In this document: positions 37,860 through 51,700 of the stretch, piece by piece
Numbering within the stretch: position 1 is the first letter of the stretch
Layout: each line of letters opens with the position of its first letter
Assembly: GCF_040954835.1 (NCBI RefSeq)
Contig: NC_090705.1
Coordinates: 10,548,001-10,612,000, forward strand
Source of the DNA: Lepisosteus oculatus
Taxonomy: Eukaryota > Chordata > Actinopteri > Semionotiformes > Lepisosteidae
Direction: 5' to 3'
DNA: 64,000 bases
The notes under the pieces: model-generated
What the model was told of the DNA's origin: nothing
The model's input: the letters and a program-made list of their open reading frames with translations, nothing else
Database searches by the model: none
Translations under genes and position numbers: made by a program

Positions 37860-38000
37860 CCCCGCCCCTTTCTTCATCGCAGTACCCAATCAGAGGCCGC
37901 AGAGCGGTGAGCAGAGCTCACGCTATCTGGCCATTGGCCAATCCGGTCCTGCCGGTGGCCGAGCTGACAGTCAGGTCTGCTCTAGTCTGATGTGACGTCA
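37860..38000 (-). promoter_or_regulatory. candidate sqle promoter elements
   Basis: A cluster about 0.66-0.8 kb upstream of the sqle start codon. It holds a GC box CCCCGCCCC at 37860-37868, CCAAT boxes at 37886-37890 and 37938-37942, an inverted one at 37933-37937, and a perfect CRE TGACGTCA at 37993-38000, in CpG-rich DNA. Mammalian SQLE promoters use Sp1, NF-Y and SREBP sites; I find no clear sterol response element here. The distance implies a 5'UTR intron, or a promoter for something else. Confidence 0.4.
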
Positions 38001-39586
38001 TGGGGCAGGTGGGCCCGCGTCAGACGCCAGTGTCGTCCCCCTGTGCAGTACAGGCGGATCTGTCAGCCAAGGAGGGCTGGAAACACGGTTACAGCATCAC
38101 CTCGCTTCCTAGAACCTGCCTGACAAAGTGTTCCATCAAGAAACATGTTTTTATTTGTGTGTTTAATTTTCTTAATACACCAGTACCATTATGTACCCGA
38201 CAGGAATGTGCTGTGAACTATGCATTTAAAAGTATTCGTCAGGATATTTTCGTGGTGTGATAACGAGTTTATCATTCTGCCTTTATCAGATTCGTGTTCC
38301 TTGTGTATTTTGTACATACTTTTATTTATCTAGTCTCTCCGTGTGTGGATGGTTGCTATTGAATCATCTTTACTAGGATCAGAATATAATGCTTTTTTAC
38401 AATATGTACTGCCTTACAACCGGTCCTGCAGTTAAGCCCAATTATTTTCTCAATTAAATATTCGTCGTGTTCTATGTCTGAAGTGAGATTTCAGGTTTCT
38501 CTATAAACATTGTACAGGTACTCTGAAACCCACTGTTTCAGAACAGAAAAGAGTTTGAAAAGAACTAATTCATCAACGATCAATTCAGCAGAACTGTAAC
38601 AAAAACAGGGCAAGGCATTCCTGAGGCAGCAGATTTCTGGGGACACCTGAAAAACGAAGGGAAACATTCCACCCCCAAGCCTGGAAGTGTGTTAAGTCAC
38701 AAAGAAGGTCTTCACTGTCAACGTACTCAGTCGATCTGCTGACCCATTGTTCAGCTTCTTCTCTAATCTAATCACACTTTAATTTAGAATACCACACATT
38801 GATTTTCGATCTTAACTGGAGTCCTTGTGGAGAGAACCTGAGAGTTGTTCACAAAAGAGAGCATGCCATTTGTTAGTAGCTAATTGATCCCAGAATTGAT
38901 CCCCATCCTGTCACTTCTTGAAACACATTCCACCAACCTTAAGTATTAAGATGTGCCTAGGACACAACACTGTATTCAAACAAGACGATCAGTACTTTTA
39001 ACAGGTCCCCTCAGAGGGCTCTCAGTTCAAGAGAAGTTCTAGTGCACTGTACAATTTTAACCTAACATCCCTTGATGCTTCTCAACACTGTTTGCCTCTA
39101 TTGTTTCTCCACATTTAACACTGGTTTCCTTCTCGAATGGTGGAGAGAAAAGCATTAGTAAAAAGTAGAACATGCTCCCGCATAATGAATCAACATCAAC
39201 ATCATCTTTAATAATCTAACTACAGTATTCACTAAATGTTGAATAATTAAAGCAGACTATATGAAATTACAGGCAAATGCCAATGGATTAATTAACACAT
39301 CTTGAATCTAATGTGGTTAATCTAATAAGAGCCCCGGGCATAAACACCTGACCCCATTATTCCCCACAACACAGAAAACCCTGACTAAAAAGTAAATATA
39401 TTAAATTATACAATTTTAGTTTTTTGTTAAAGATCAGTAAGCATATAGTTCATATTTCCATGTGTATCTAGGGACACTTATAATGCATATAAAGCTTTAT
39501 GTATAAATAGTTTATAACTTCTATTATGCAAAAAAGGTAATTAAATAAATTATGTAGCTCTACATGCCAGCTAATGGGGTCACAGC
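38001..39586. other. intergenic DNA between sqle and the xylose isomerase gene
   Basis: AT-rich DNA with no exon, RNA gene or repeat that I recognise. It lies between the xylose isomerase 3'UTR and the sqle upstream region. Confidence 0.55.
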
Positions 39587-39643
39587 TTTATTTGCAGGCA
39601 CTGAATCAAAATAGATTTTCAAATATATAAGACAGGCTTGTCT

Positions 39644-39727
39644 TTACAAGTAATGGTTAAAAATTGATTCGTATTTTTCTTGTTTCCCTGACGTGGTCTT
39701 TGGTTCTCCATTTTGCTTGATAAACTC
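39644..39727 (-). CDS. xylA: xylose isomerase exon 14, C-terminus
   Basis: Residues 413-439, [20 protein letters not shown] then SIFNHYL, TAA. The SGKQE and FNHYL ending mirrors bacterial SGRQE and VNHYL. An AATAAA on the - strand at 39587-39592 lies about 50 nt past the stop and probably ends the transcript. Confidence 0.95.
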   Translation of the reverse strand, partial: EFIKQNGEPKTTSGKQEKYESIFNHYL

Positions 39728-42700
39728 CTATAAACAGAAAAGAAAACTTGAAAAACAAAAAAAAACATATACTGGTTTTTAAAAAAATAATATTTTTAGA
39801 ATGCTACTGATTTGTGAATCATGCCTATCAACACAAGAAAAGATAAATAAAAGAGGAAAGAGCTAATATCCTGATGTGATCAAGAAGGTAAAAGTGAGTT
39901 TGCATTTTTTTTTGTAGGACGTGTGGGTATTTTTTCAAGAAAATCATCTGAGAGGCATACGTTCTTTACAGCACTACACGTTAGTGTTAATTAATACCAC
40001 TCTGAGAGTGCAGCAATTAGAAGGGCAGTAAACATTTTAAACTTGTAACTCCAGACATTGGTATTGTAGCACTGGACAGAGGAGAAAAACTGCCCATTTC
40101 AGCCTTAGAATACTGCATTTTGTGTTAAAAAAACTGTTTTTAAACGTATACTTTAGCTTGCTTAGAGCTAGGTTTTTGAGTTGGACATTATATCTGGTGA
40201 TGAAGTAAGAGGTTTTTGTTCTATGTTACAGAAAGTTTAATTTAAGGATAACTGATAAAGTTGACTGGGATTCATTTATGATAATTTCTCATCAGCTAAA
40301 ATCCAATGCATGGCACATGAGGGCAAGGTGAAATTACTTAACTACTTCATTTTTCAAAGTGCCTCAATTATAAACTCACATTGTCGGCAGCCATATCACC
40401 CTGCAACTCACAACTGGCAACCCACTCAAGCTAAGCAGGTGTGAGCCTGGTCAGTACCTGGATAGGAGACCTCCTGGGAAAAACTAAGGCTGCTGCTGGA
40501 AGAGGTGTTCAGGGGACCAGTGGGAGCGCTCACTCTGCTGTCTGTGTTTGTCCTAATGCCCCAGTATAGTGACGGGGATTTTTTACTGTATAAAAGGCGC
40601 TGTCTTTCAGATTAGATGTAAAACCAAGTTCCTGTCTCTCTGTGGTCATTAAAAATCTCATGGTGTTTCTTAAAAAAAGATTAGGGGTGCAACCCTGTCA
40701 TCCTGGCCAAATTTCCCATTGGCCTTTACCAATCACGGCTTCCTAATAATCCCAATCTATGAATTGGCTTCATCACTCTGTTCTCCTCCCCACCGATAGC
40801 TGATGTGTGGTGAGCGTTCTGGCGCACTATGGCTGCCGTCACAACATCCAGGTGGGGGCTGCACACTGGTGGTGGTGGAGGGGGGTCCCCATTACCTGTA
40901 AAGCGCTTTGAGTGGAGTGTCCAGAAGTGTAAGGAAGCGTAATCATTATAACCCTCAGATGCGGAGAACTCTGCTAAACCCGTTGCTGTTATTACCTCCA
41001 GTTCCACTAGCGTGGCTGTGCCTTCCTCCACCATACTGCCAATTCCACTGCTGAAGCTCAGGTAGCGTTGCTGGACAACAGATACAAAGCACACACTCAA
41101 ATGTCACGGTTATGGAGAGTTATAGTACATAATGTGTTTCAAGGAACATAAAAACCTGTAACCAAGTTTGACCTGATCCGTCACTGAGCTGAGCTGTTTA
41201 GCTACGGTATTAGATCCCCTTTGTTCCAGAAACCATGTGCTTGTGGCTCCAGCGGGTCTCATCTCCTCCCTTCTGTGACCCACTTCCTGAACCGCTCTGT
41301 CCAGCTCTGAAACCTGCACTCATCCCCAACAGCAGCCCACTCCTCATATGATTTCTCAGATATTCAAAATAATTAAAAGAAATAAACATAACTTTCATCT
41401 CTGCCTTTACAAACAATAAAGATTGTCTTTTATAAAGGACTTTACCATGCATTACGTAACACACTGCATAGAGCAGAGTTTTGGGGCTCGTAGATCGTGC
41501 CACCATTGCACGTGCTTGTTTCAGGGTGCCAGTTGAATCCTAAAAAGTCTCGATATGACTCCTTCAAGTCTAGGCTACAACAGAACCCGGCTGTGGTGAC
41601 CCACCGTGGGCTGGGCCTCCTGGGATTGGCAGGGCTCGAGTCTGCCAGGGCAAGCCCAGCGCGCTACCCAACCTTCCAAGCCGCAGTGAGGTTGCAGTGA
41701 CACCTGGGAGAGACTCATCGGTCAACGAAGCCCAGCCCTGCTATCAGCATTGCAAGACTTGCAACGTTCTGAATAAGGGGGGTGGGATGGCTCAGTCCAG
41801 TGTATCTTTCGGAAGAAAGCGCAAATTGGTCTTCATCCCTTCCGTGCTGGTACTGTTCTGTCCAGGACTGGTGCTGGACCTCAGCACTGTGAAGCAGACT
41901 TGTGCCTCCCCATCTGGCTCAACGTAACAATCATACGAGCACAATTTCCCTCCGGGCAATGGGCGCACAGTACCTGCAGCATCTGAGCAATCACGCCCTC
42001 CTCGATGATCTGCACCGCGCTCCTCAGACCCCGAGCGAAGGTGTCCATGGCACCCACGTGTGCGATAAACAGATCCTCCAGGTCCGTAGACTCTCGCCGT
42101 ACTTTGGCGTCGAAGTTCAGCCCCCCAGGCTGCAGGCCCCCTTGTTCAATTACACACTGGAAAGCACCACAGAAATGCAGCTGGTGGTTTATACTGTATA
42201 CGTCAAGCGAGGTTGTATGTTTATTTTTTTTCTGTTTGGAAACTTGTACTGAAACAGAATCAAAGCTAAAGTGTGAATGAAGTTGTCTCTGTTAAACTCC
42301 CTCTCTTTGGTCCCTGATTTCTGGTTTGGATTCTAACACTCATTATCAGTCAGGCAGTGCTTGATATGCCTTATGTCTCCCTTCCAAGTAAATAACAGGT
42401 ACCACAATATCTCTTAACAACAGACAGAGACGTCACATACATGTAAATGTAACACAGGCAGTGGACTGCCATTCCTCACCTTCATCACCGTAGTGGTGTT
42501 CTTGATGTCCATAGGGAACTGGTCTGTGTCCCAACCCAAATCAGGAGACCCAGTATTAGAGTCCACTGAGCCAAGCATACCAAACCTACAAATGCAGGCA
42601 ACAGTTTCTATGACAACCAATTCAGCTAAACCTGGTAAAGCAGGCATGTTACATAAACCTCCTGCTCCTTTTACAGCAAAAAAAAACTTACTAGAGCTCT

Positions 42701-45700
42701 TCCTTATTTACCAATTCCCCATTTTCAGCATGTAGCTCACAAAACAGCTTCTAATGCAGACATCTAGTTGGGAGCATTCAAACGCATCACAGAAAGGAGT
42801 CAACAAAAAATGAAAAAATAAAAACAGAGTATGCCTCTCACCACAGCGCAGTGGATGGTTCGATTAACGAACATAGCAAACAGGCACACAGCATTCTCCT
42901 GTGGGTTTCCAAAGCCCGATGGTGTAAGATAGCACAAGAAATATTTTAAGAGTACCTGACTGAGGGAGAAAACACTGCTCCACTTACGCTGAAGCCATAA
43001 TGATGTCATGCTCGTAAGAATGTCCCGCCAAAGTGGTGTGATTCGGTTCAATATTTAACTTGAAGTAGCTGTCAAGCTCAAAATGCTTCAGGAATCCTAT
43101 AACGCTCATGGCATCTAGGAGCAGCAGACAAAAGATGACAAATCACGGAGTACAAATAATCAGAGAATCAGAGTTTTGACCTACTACATTGGTCCTATAA
43201 GCCTCCTTTATTACAACGCTGAAAAAGTGGTTAAACTTAGTTCTGAATATCTGTGTGTGAAATGAAGTAAAGCACATGATCATTCGGTACAGCAATTCCA
43301 CCTGCTTGCTTGCAATGAGACCAGCTGTCTCTCATGCTTCCCTTTAATTCTTAGAGGACACAAGGCAGGACTTCACCCAACTGGGATGAATGTCCACGGC
43401 AGGGTGCAGACACTCAGACACACATTCACTCACACAGGAACACGATTCAGACAACTTCAGTTAACTTGGACAGTGTGACTTTGGACTGTGGCAGGAAACC
43501 AGAGCACCCCGAGAAAGCCCCTGGGGAGAGAGGGGAACATGGAGCAAGCTACACAGAGCTAGCATCGCCGTGCGCAATCGAACCCAGGACGCAAGCGCTG
43601 TGAGCCAGCAGAAATAGCTACGCCCACCGTGCCACAACAACAGAAATTCTGCAAAAGAAAACGCAAAGCCTAGGATCTAAGTGCCAAAAATATCTGTAGT
43701 CAAGCAGCATGCACTGAGGAACAAGCTCTGCTTCGTGACCTAAAACCTTGATGCAAAGCACAAGCTGTTTTCTTACCGTAATCATATTGATGTTTGCAGG
43801 GCTCTTTAGGCTTGGGCTCGATAAGAAACTGGCACTTCAGGCCAATCTTCTCTTTGTACGCTGCACAGAATTGAAATAGGCAAAGATATCTGATCAGTCT
43901 AGTTAAGTGCCTCTACCCCTGCTGAACAATCTTTGAATGGGTCACTCACCGATGGCCATTCTGAAAAAGTTCGCCATGTGCTTTAATTCTGCAGCTACAT
44001 CGGTGTTGTGAGGAGAAAGGTAGCCCTCCCTGCCACCCCAGAACACTGCAAAATTAACCATGGACACATACTGTAGGTATTCACAGAATGATGTTCTTCT
44101 TATTTCATTACACAATTAATTTTGTTTCATGTGGCACTCCAAACAACCATTTGTTTTTCCTGCACATGATGAAATCTTATAATCAACACGCAAATTACAT
44201 TTAAAAATTTCACATTAGAATTCTTATACATATTTTCACCAATATATCGATCCAATATTTCAATTCAAAGAGAAAAAATACTTTAACATTTTCGTCTGCA
44301 ATACAATATGTTCAACATATATAGCCTGTAAACCAATGTTTTCTGTAACATTTTCTTATGAATACTGTCATTTTAAAAATAATGATGCTTTGCAAAGACA
44401 TGTTCTACAACATGAGGAGAAATAGGTGTTGAAATTTTGATTAGCATGGACATCTGGATCGTATTTGTTTTCTTACATGACCTTGACTGTCTTTACTAAC
44501 AGCTTTAGTGTGGTCACCTGAGAAGCAGTCCTTACCAAAGTTCTCTGCTCCCAGTTTCTTGGCTATTTCCAGTCCTTTCTTCAGCTGGGCCCCAGCATAG
44601 GCGACCACATGGGCATCAGGGTTAGTGGCTGCTCCATTCATGTATCTGTTCTATTAAAAGGGAAGGTATCTGAAATGCCATCTCATGCCTGATTTAGGCA
44701 GACTTTTACTACCTTCATGTTTAGCTACAAAGATCAATTAGTCACCCAGTATTGCATAACTTGAGTGAATACAGACAATTTTCATAACTCACAAATCGTC
44801 TTCTGCTTTAAGGACATAAAGTCCTGAAAATCTGTTCTGCTCTAGTTATATACTGTATAAATCACACCTATTGTCTTATCTATTGATACATACATGATAT
44901 ACTATATATTTTTTTCTGTTAAAATCTTACCTTTATGCCTACAAAGCTTTCAGAACAACACAGGTTTTGCTACAGCTATGCACAATAACGTAGGAGCAGA
45001 CATGTGTCAGAAGGGTTTGTAGCCTTTTATTCTAAGAACATCTGCAGATTTTTCTTAAAAAATACCTTTTCTATCATTTGCGTTGTAGGAAAAGCACAAG
45101 AAATTGATGTTCTGCAAAAAACAACAGTGTTGGATAAACCTCTAACCTGATCTGTTACTGACGTTTTCGATTTAATGTCTTTTTTATTCTTATTATACAA
45201 GAACGAATAAAGTAAGGCTATTATTGATTGTCGCAGTTCTCTTATTAAGACACTTTTAGGTTAAAAAAAATGTCCACAATACTGTCCATCAGTAAAATTA
45301 TGCATTCATGAGGACTGATCTCAAATGTTTCTGATTGCGATACAGAGCTGAGTTTTGACCTGGGGTGAGCGAAGAGGTTACAGGTGGCCCAGAGGACTTT
45401 GATCCCAGTTTTCCTCTGGAGCTCCAGGGCCAGGTCAGTGATCTCATCCAGATTCCTGTTAGTCTCCTCCAGTGTGCCGCCTTCTGGGGCCAAGTCTCTG
45501 TCAGAGGCAGAAAAACACAATTTCAATCTACAGACAGATGCAGGAGAGCACGACACTCCTGACGTTTACACAAACATGTGTGTCTGCTGCCAGTCCAACA
45601 AAACCTTCTCATTCATAATTGACTCAACAAGCATCAGTAAGTCTGGTTACTCATTGGAACCACTACTGAGCTCACTTTAAAAGCCACCTTCATAATATTT

Positions 45701-48700
45701 TTCAATTCCAAAAGAGTTAAATAAAATGGATTACTAACACAAAATCACAAAGAGCATGGTAAGGGTTGTCCATATTTTAAACATTTAAAAAAATGTTAAA
45801 AACTTAAATATGGAAGGAACATTAACAATAATTGCAGATGTATACCCAAGACTTTTTGAAATTTGCACATTTGCAACATTTGTACAGGGAATATAAATAT
45901 TTTTATAAAAGGTCAATATAAACATGTATTTTATTAGTCAATAAATGGTCACAGAAGCCAGCACTAAAGGTTGAATTATACCTGTCATGGAAGGTGTAAT
46001 ACTTTACCTGGAGGAAAAAGGAAAAAAAATCAATTAAAACTTAAATTCACAGGTTTACTGTGAATTAATGATAAGAATTTATCTTAAAAAATGAAAATGA
46101 CTAATTTTAATAGTAAAAATGTCAATTTAAACACATGAAATCTGTGATTTAATCTAAAATCTGTTGTTAGCATATATCTGGACCTGTTCTATTACAATGT
46201 TTTCTGAAAGGACAAAACTGTAGATATTTTAATATCTGTTGGACACAATTTTCACTTTTAGGCCAAACGGTTATTTTTACAGCTTTGTAGAAACAAAAAG
46301 AAACAACTAAACTACTTCTATTCACAAAAAACGTATTGTGGCAGGTTGACCTGCAAGAGTTCAGTAATGACCTAGGACCTACCACTAGAGGGCTCCTAAT
46401 CAGTCTCAAGCCTGGCTCACCTGTCAATAGGTTCACCTGTGGTGTATAATTGTTCTATTTTTGGAATGGAACTCAGAATTCTCACACAGGGTTTAGTCAG
46501 CATAACCTGTGTGATTGTAAAGGCGTGGCACTGAAGAGATTTTGCTTACCGACGTTTTATGTACTCTAAATCTCTGTTTTGTATAGAGACTTAATGAAGG
46601 ACCTTTACAGGTCATTGATGGAAGATTTGATTAAGCTGCTGAAGGAAGGACCCCTTTGCCCATTCCACACAGCCCGGTAAGTTCTGGGGTTGGAGCCGGG
46701 GCTCGGCAGTCTGATGGGACCCAACCTATTGGTGTAAGAGTGGGATCAAGCAGGCCTCCAGGCCATCGATTTTGACCCCAGCACTGTCCCCCTTGGGGTG
46801 CTGCAGGTGGTGTGAAGAACCCATTCACCCCTGGACCCCCTGTATCAAGAGGGAACCTAACTGGTTCGACAGCAGGGGGAACTTTGGACACCATTTGTAC
46901 TCTGACCTGCACACCCTCCTGCTTCAGGAAATAAATAAATACCTGTGGCAGGAAAGGAGTGCACCACATCACCCACATCAGAAGAGCCTGAAGTGGTACC
47001 TAAGGTAATAATCTTCATCATTGTTCGATGTGTTTTATATGCACAGGTCTGCATTATAGAGCTACAAGCGAGGATCCCTAACAGTATCATGTTGGATGTG
47101 CACCTTGGGATATTTTTCATGGACAGGTGCTTTAAATAAAGATTCTACCATTGGTACTAACTGCAAATATGTGCTGCTGGTGACAAGATGATCTTGCAAC
47201 CAGATGAAAAGTCTTAACCGTTGAATTTTTCAGAACTCCACATCTGTGTGGACTTACACCCAATTTTGTGAAGAATTCAAAAGCTGCATGCATTCTTCTC
47301 TTAGCTGTTTCCATTGAGTTTTTTCCATCGTCCCAGGGCCTTTTCAGTGTGGGAAATCCAAAGGGATCAGCTCCTGAAAGCCATAAGAAATTCCTTTTCC
47401 TTGAGGAAGCCAAAGTGAGCACAATAATCTATGAAACTGTATATATTACCTATATATGCAGTACTGTGACTGTATAAACACGTATTTCAAAAACACTGAT
47501 TAATCAGGAAAAGAAGAATAGCTTTTCAGGCTGTGAGGGTAATGGCAGCTTCAGGCAAGATGGCAGCTCTGACCTGAACTACATTCCCCAGAATGCTGTG
47601 AGGTCCTGCTGCCTTCAGTCACCTGAAGACTGCTGGTCAGATCATGGTTGAAAGACCAGGGAGCCAAGGCCTCCAGGAGAAGAGAGGAAACAGAAAGCAA
47701 ACCCTCTGTGGAACTGACTCTGTGTTTTTGGCAAATGTCTCAAAAAAGAGGCTAAGGTTTTGAGAGTAATTGTAACTAGAGTTATACTAGAGGGGCGTTG
47801 AAGAAACTGAGATATGATTCTGAAGTTTTTGTTTTGTTTTATTTTATTTTGCTTGTGAGGTTTTAGTTCTCCCTCACCACTGTAACTTTAAAAAGCACTA
47901 GTTTAGTACCTTACATCTGCATTTGTGTCTGCCTTCCAGGGACGGGACCCAGCTATTAAAATATCACTTGCTACTCTAACTCTAAGCCCCCAGGTGTGTC
48001 AAGATAATATCAATACTTGCCTTGTCTTGCTCTCAAAACTGCACGACTCTAGTAGCCTATTCTCATATCCAACACACCAAACCAACACCTGTGTTAGGGA
48101 CAGGAGGGTCACTTGGTGCAGTGGGAGACGGATTTCACTATCTGCATTCCTTCCTTGACAGAGTTGTGTAGAGAAGTCGCAGCAACGGTCAGTGAAATAA
48201 GTTTTAATTTGTGACAAACAAAATGCCACAGAGAAGGCGCACAAGGTTTATAACCCACAATTCCTCCTCTAAGCAGTGTCAAGAGAGAGTTTTCTAGTCC
48301 AAGCATAGCCATCGTCACCCTATGTTATTACCATGAATGGGTGTTTATGAGTGAAACTTTACCAATCATACTGAGATCATAGATAATATTTTCACTTACG
48401 GCCCAGTGGCTATTCCTGATAAGGTTACCTCCATCTTTCCGCTACTCCTGAAATGTCAGCAGGAATCAGTTTAAAATGTACTCAATCTAGGTGAGATGAA
48501 TGAGCCTGGCCCAGGGTCAGAGGTGAACATTTCTCTGCTGTGTCCACTGGCAATCTGATGACTCACTAACATCATCAGCTACACAGCTACATGCCGCCTA
48601 TATTGTCTGGTAGTGGAGCTGTTTGAAGGTCTTACCAGTTCCACAGAAAGAATGCCAGTAACAGACAGAGAACCTCAGCCAGTCTTCCATTGTCCTCCCA

Positions 48701-51700
48701 AGTAGGACCTATACAGCAAAAATGAAGTCTTGTTTATTAAATATCATCATTAACAGATTAGATATTGTGAAAGCACATTAAAGACAATCAATAACTGAGC
48801 TAGAACTATGAAAAGAATGCATCATACAGCATATTCAAAAGAATCATTTTGACTACAAATAGCCAACAAAAATATGTTTGCTAAGTTGTTATAGAAGCTA
48901 AAATGTGTGCAGTACTGACATGTCATTCTATAAGGACAAGCTCAGATATCGTAATGAACATGCAGTTTGGTCAAAGACCTGTCATTTACAAGTAAATAAA
49001 ATGTGCTTCAAATGTCAAACTGAAGATATTAAAGGATTCCATAAATGTCATCAGAGTAACGAGAAAGAGTTAAACAAATGCTGAGTGTTCTAACCATCTT
49101 CCATTACTTTAACCCTCCAGCAATCCAGAAGGTACTTCCACCTGCAAGGATGTGCTCTAAAAGACCTTGCATTATGTTGGAAAGTATAGACAATGCAGGC
49201 CTGGCTGAGGGTTTGAATTCAAGGTAAGGAGCTCAAGTAGCTCAATTTGGTTAACAAGAGCCAGCTTCATAAATGAGTTGCTTTAAATCTTATGTGATGT
49301 CCCTCTCACTCAAGGTGTTCTACAGGAGCTGTTCTGGGACATTTTATTATTTATATGCCAGCTCTCTGTCAAATTATTCAAAAACATGGACTTGGGTTTC
49401 ACCGCTGTTATGATGATGATGCTCTAATTTATTTGCAGAACATATCAAATGCCCCTGCTACAGTTTGTGCATGTTACAGACGCCTGTCTGACAGTAAGGT
49501 AACTTAAAGCAGATACAGACTGACGCTATGCACATAGGCTTCTAACAACAACTTGGCAAACGTAATGACTTCGGTGTTGCTGTTGATGGTGCTGAAATAA
49601 AATCCTAGGCTTAAGGTAGAAACATTATTGTTACTCTTTGCCTTGTGATTTGAAGTTTGTGTTACGAATGTCACAGTGGTATCCTTTTCCAAGCAGATAA
49701 CTTTGCTTGGTAAAGGGTCTTATGCAGATACTGAAACACTGATGCATCTCTTTCTCCCATTAAGATTAAACTACTGTGACACATTTCCTAACCAAAACCA
49801 CTCTGCATATAACTTCATTCCTGTATAAAAAGCACTGGATCCCTGTAAAATATACAATGGATTTCAAGGTCACTGAATACTCGGGTTTCAGGCTATCTTA
49901 AGGCCTTCATTTTGTTTTAGTTCTGTCTGCCTTGTTCATACAATCCTATACCAATCTTGACAATTAGCAGGTGCTAACTGTACAGGAGTCTCCTTGAATG
50001 TTGCAATTATTATATTGGAGTCAATATACTGTACATGTAAGTGGAATACTTTATCTGGGCTGCACTGGGGAAAATTCCAGTCATCTTTGTTGATATATAT
50101 TGTAAAGTATCGAATCAAATCAAATCTAATTGAATGCACTAGAACATATATGGGCATGTTCTTGCTGGTACAGTATGTCCTTATGGAAACGACTGCACTT
50201 TAAAGTTTATGTGATGCCAACAAAGACTTGTTTAAACAAGGAAAAGATTAAAACATTTCATTAAGACCATGCTACGCAGCTGTGAATCCGTTTTAATGAG
50301 CGCATAGTATGTGTGAAATACATAATGGTCTGTTTTTCAGCAAGCTGAATTTAAATTTCCCATTTAAACACTGTAATATGCATGAACATTGTAAAATGGA
50401 GCTTTTGTCACCAGTAGGTCTGAAGCTATTATGTTATCTTAAGAATCAAAAGAAAACCACACAACCACTGAAGTGTGCATCTCGATGAGAAGTAACACAG
50501 ATTTGAAGAGTGGGTTATACCATCATGATGTTTATCACACATTTACAGCAGCAAAGAAATTATAGATGTGCAAGTGTTTGTCTCTTGAGAATAACCTACC
50601 AGTACTAAGAGAATTCACTGGAACAGTTATGTCAGTAAAGAACTTCTGGATCAAGCTACTGGCTCTAAAAAACCACCAACATAAAACTCACCTCTTCTGC
50701 ATTGTAGTACTTGAAGCACAAAACATTTCCTGCTCCTCCATCAGGCACATAGGTAATTTTAGAAATACCTGGTAAGAAGTAAGATAGACACTGGTCCTTT
50801 ATTTGATTTAGCACAGTTTAAAATGGACTGAACTAAAATTATTTTTGTTGGTATTGTTTAAATATGATAGTATGGTAGCCAAGACTTTTTTTTTTGCAGA
50901 TTGTTTTTGTGTAGTTCAGAAAGATAGTTTATTTAAAATTACCATAGTATGATAGAGATACACATGCCATAACTATTACCACCCAATAACTTACAAAAAT
51001 ACCCACTTATCTTAGTATTCAATTTCTACTCCTGTTTAATATCTCCTCCTATTTCAAAAATTTCACAACAACATGACCACCTATGAAATGCATAGGAGAG
51101 TGGGAGTTTAATTATAAAACAAGCTCTTAATAGTCAATATTTTCATTCGTTATCATTGCAATTAAAGACAGTAGATTTTTTACCCATCACACAAATATAA
51201 GACACAAAAAATGTCCCAACATTTTGACACAATTATTTTGCCTTCAGCAGCTTTGCAATGATTAGATCCCGCTATATACTGTACATCTTATGTTTTAAGT
51301 TAAAGTGAAACCATAATATGGAGTTGTGAAACTGCAGTTTGAGAGGAGGATGAACAGTAATCTTGCACTTCTGCTCTCTTGTGTATATACAGTACATACT
51401 CGCCTCTTGTGCACAACACACACAGACTGTATCTTCTCTTGTCCCCTCCCTACACAACTGCTTCACTCTTGCAGCTGTCTCCCTGGGTCATTCCCTGGCA
51501 AGTGAGGGGGCTTGGAACATCATGACCTTACAGCCAGGGCTGCTATTTCCTCAGCCAGGAGAGTTAATGCCGAACACTAAAACTTCAAGAATGGAGCCCT
51601 TTATAGCTGTCATCTCATCTCATCTCATGTCATCTCATGTCATCTCATAAAATCGAATTTGACCACCCTACTAAATTGACTTTCGGCTTCTTGGTTATGA

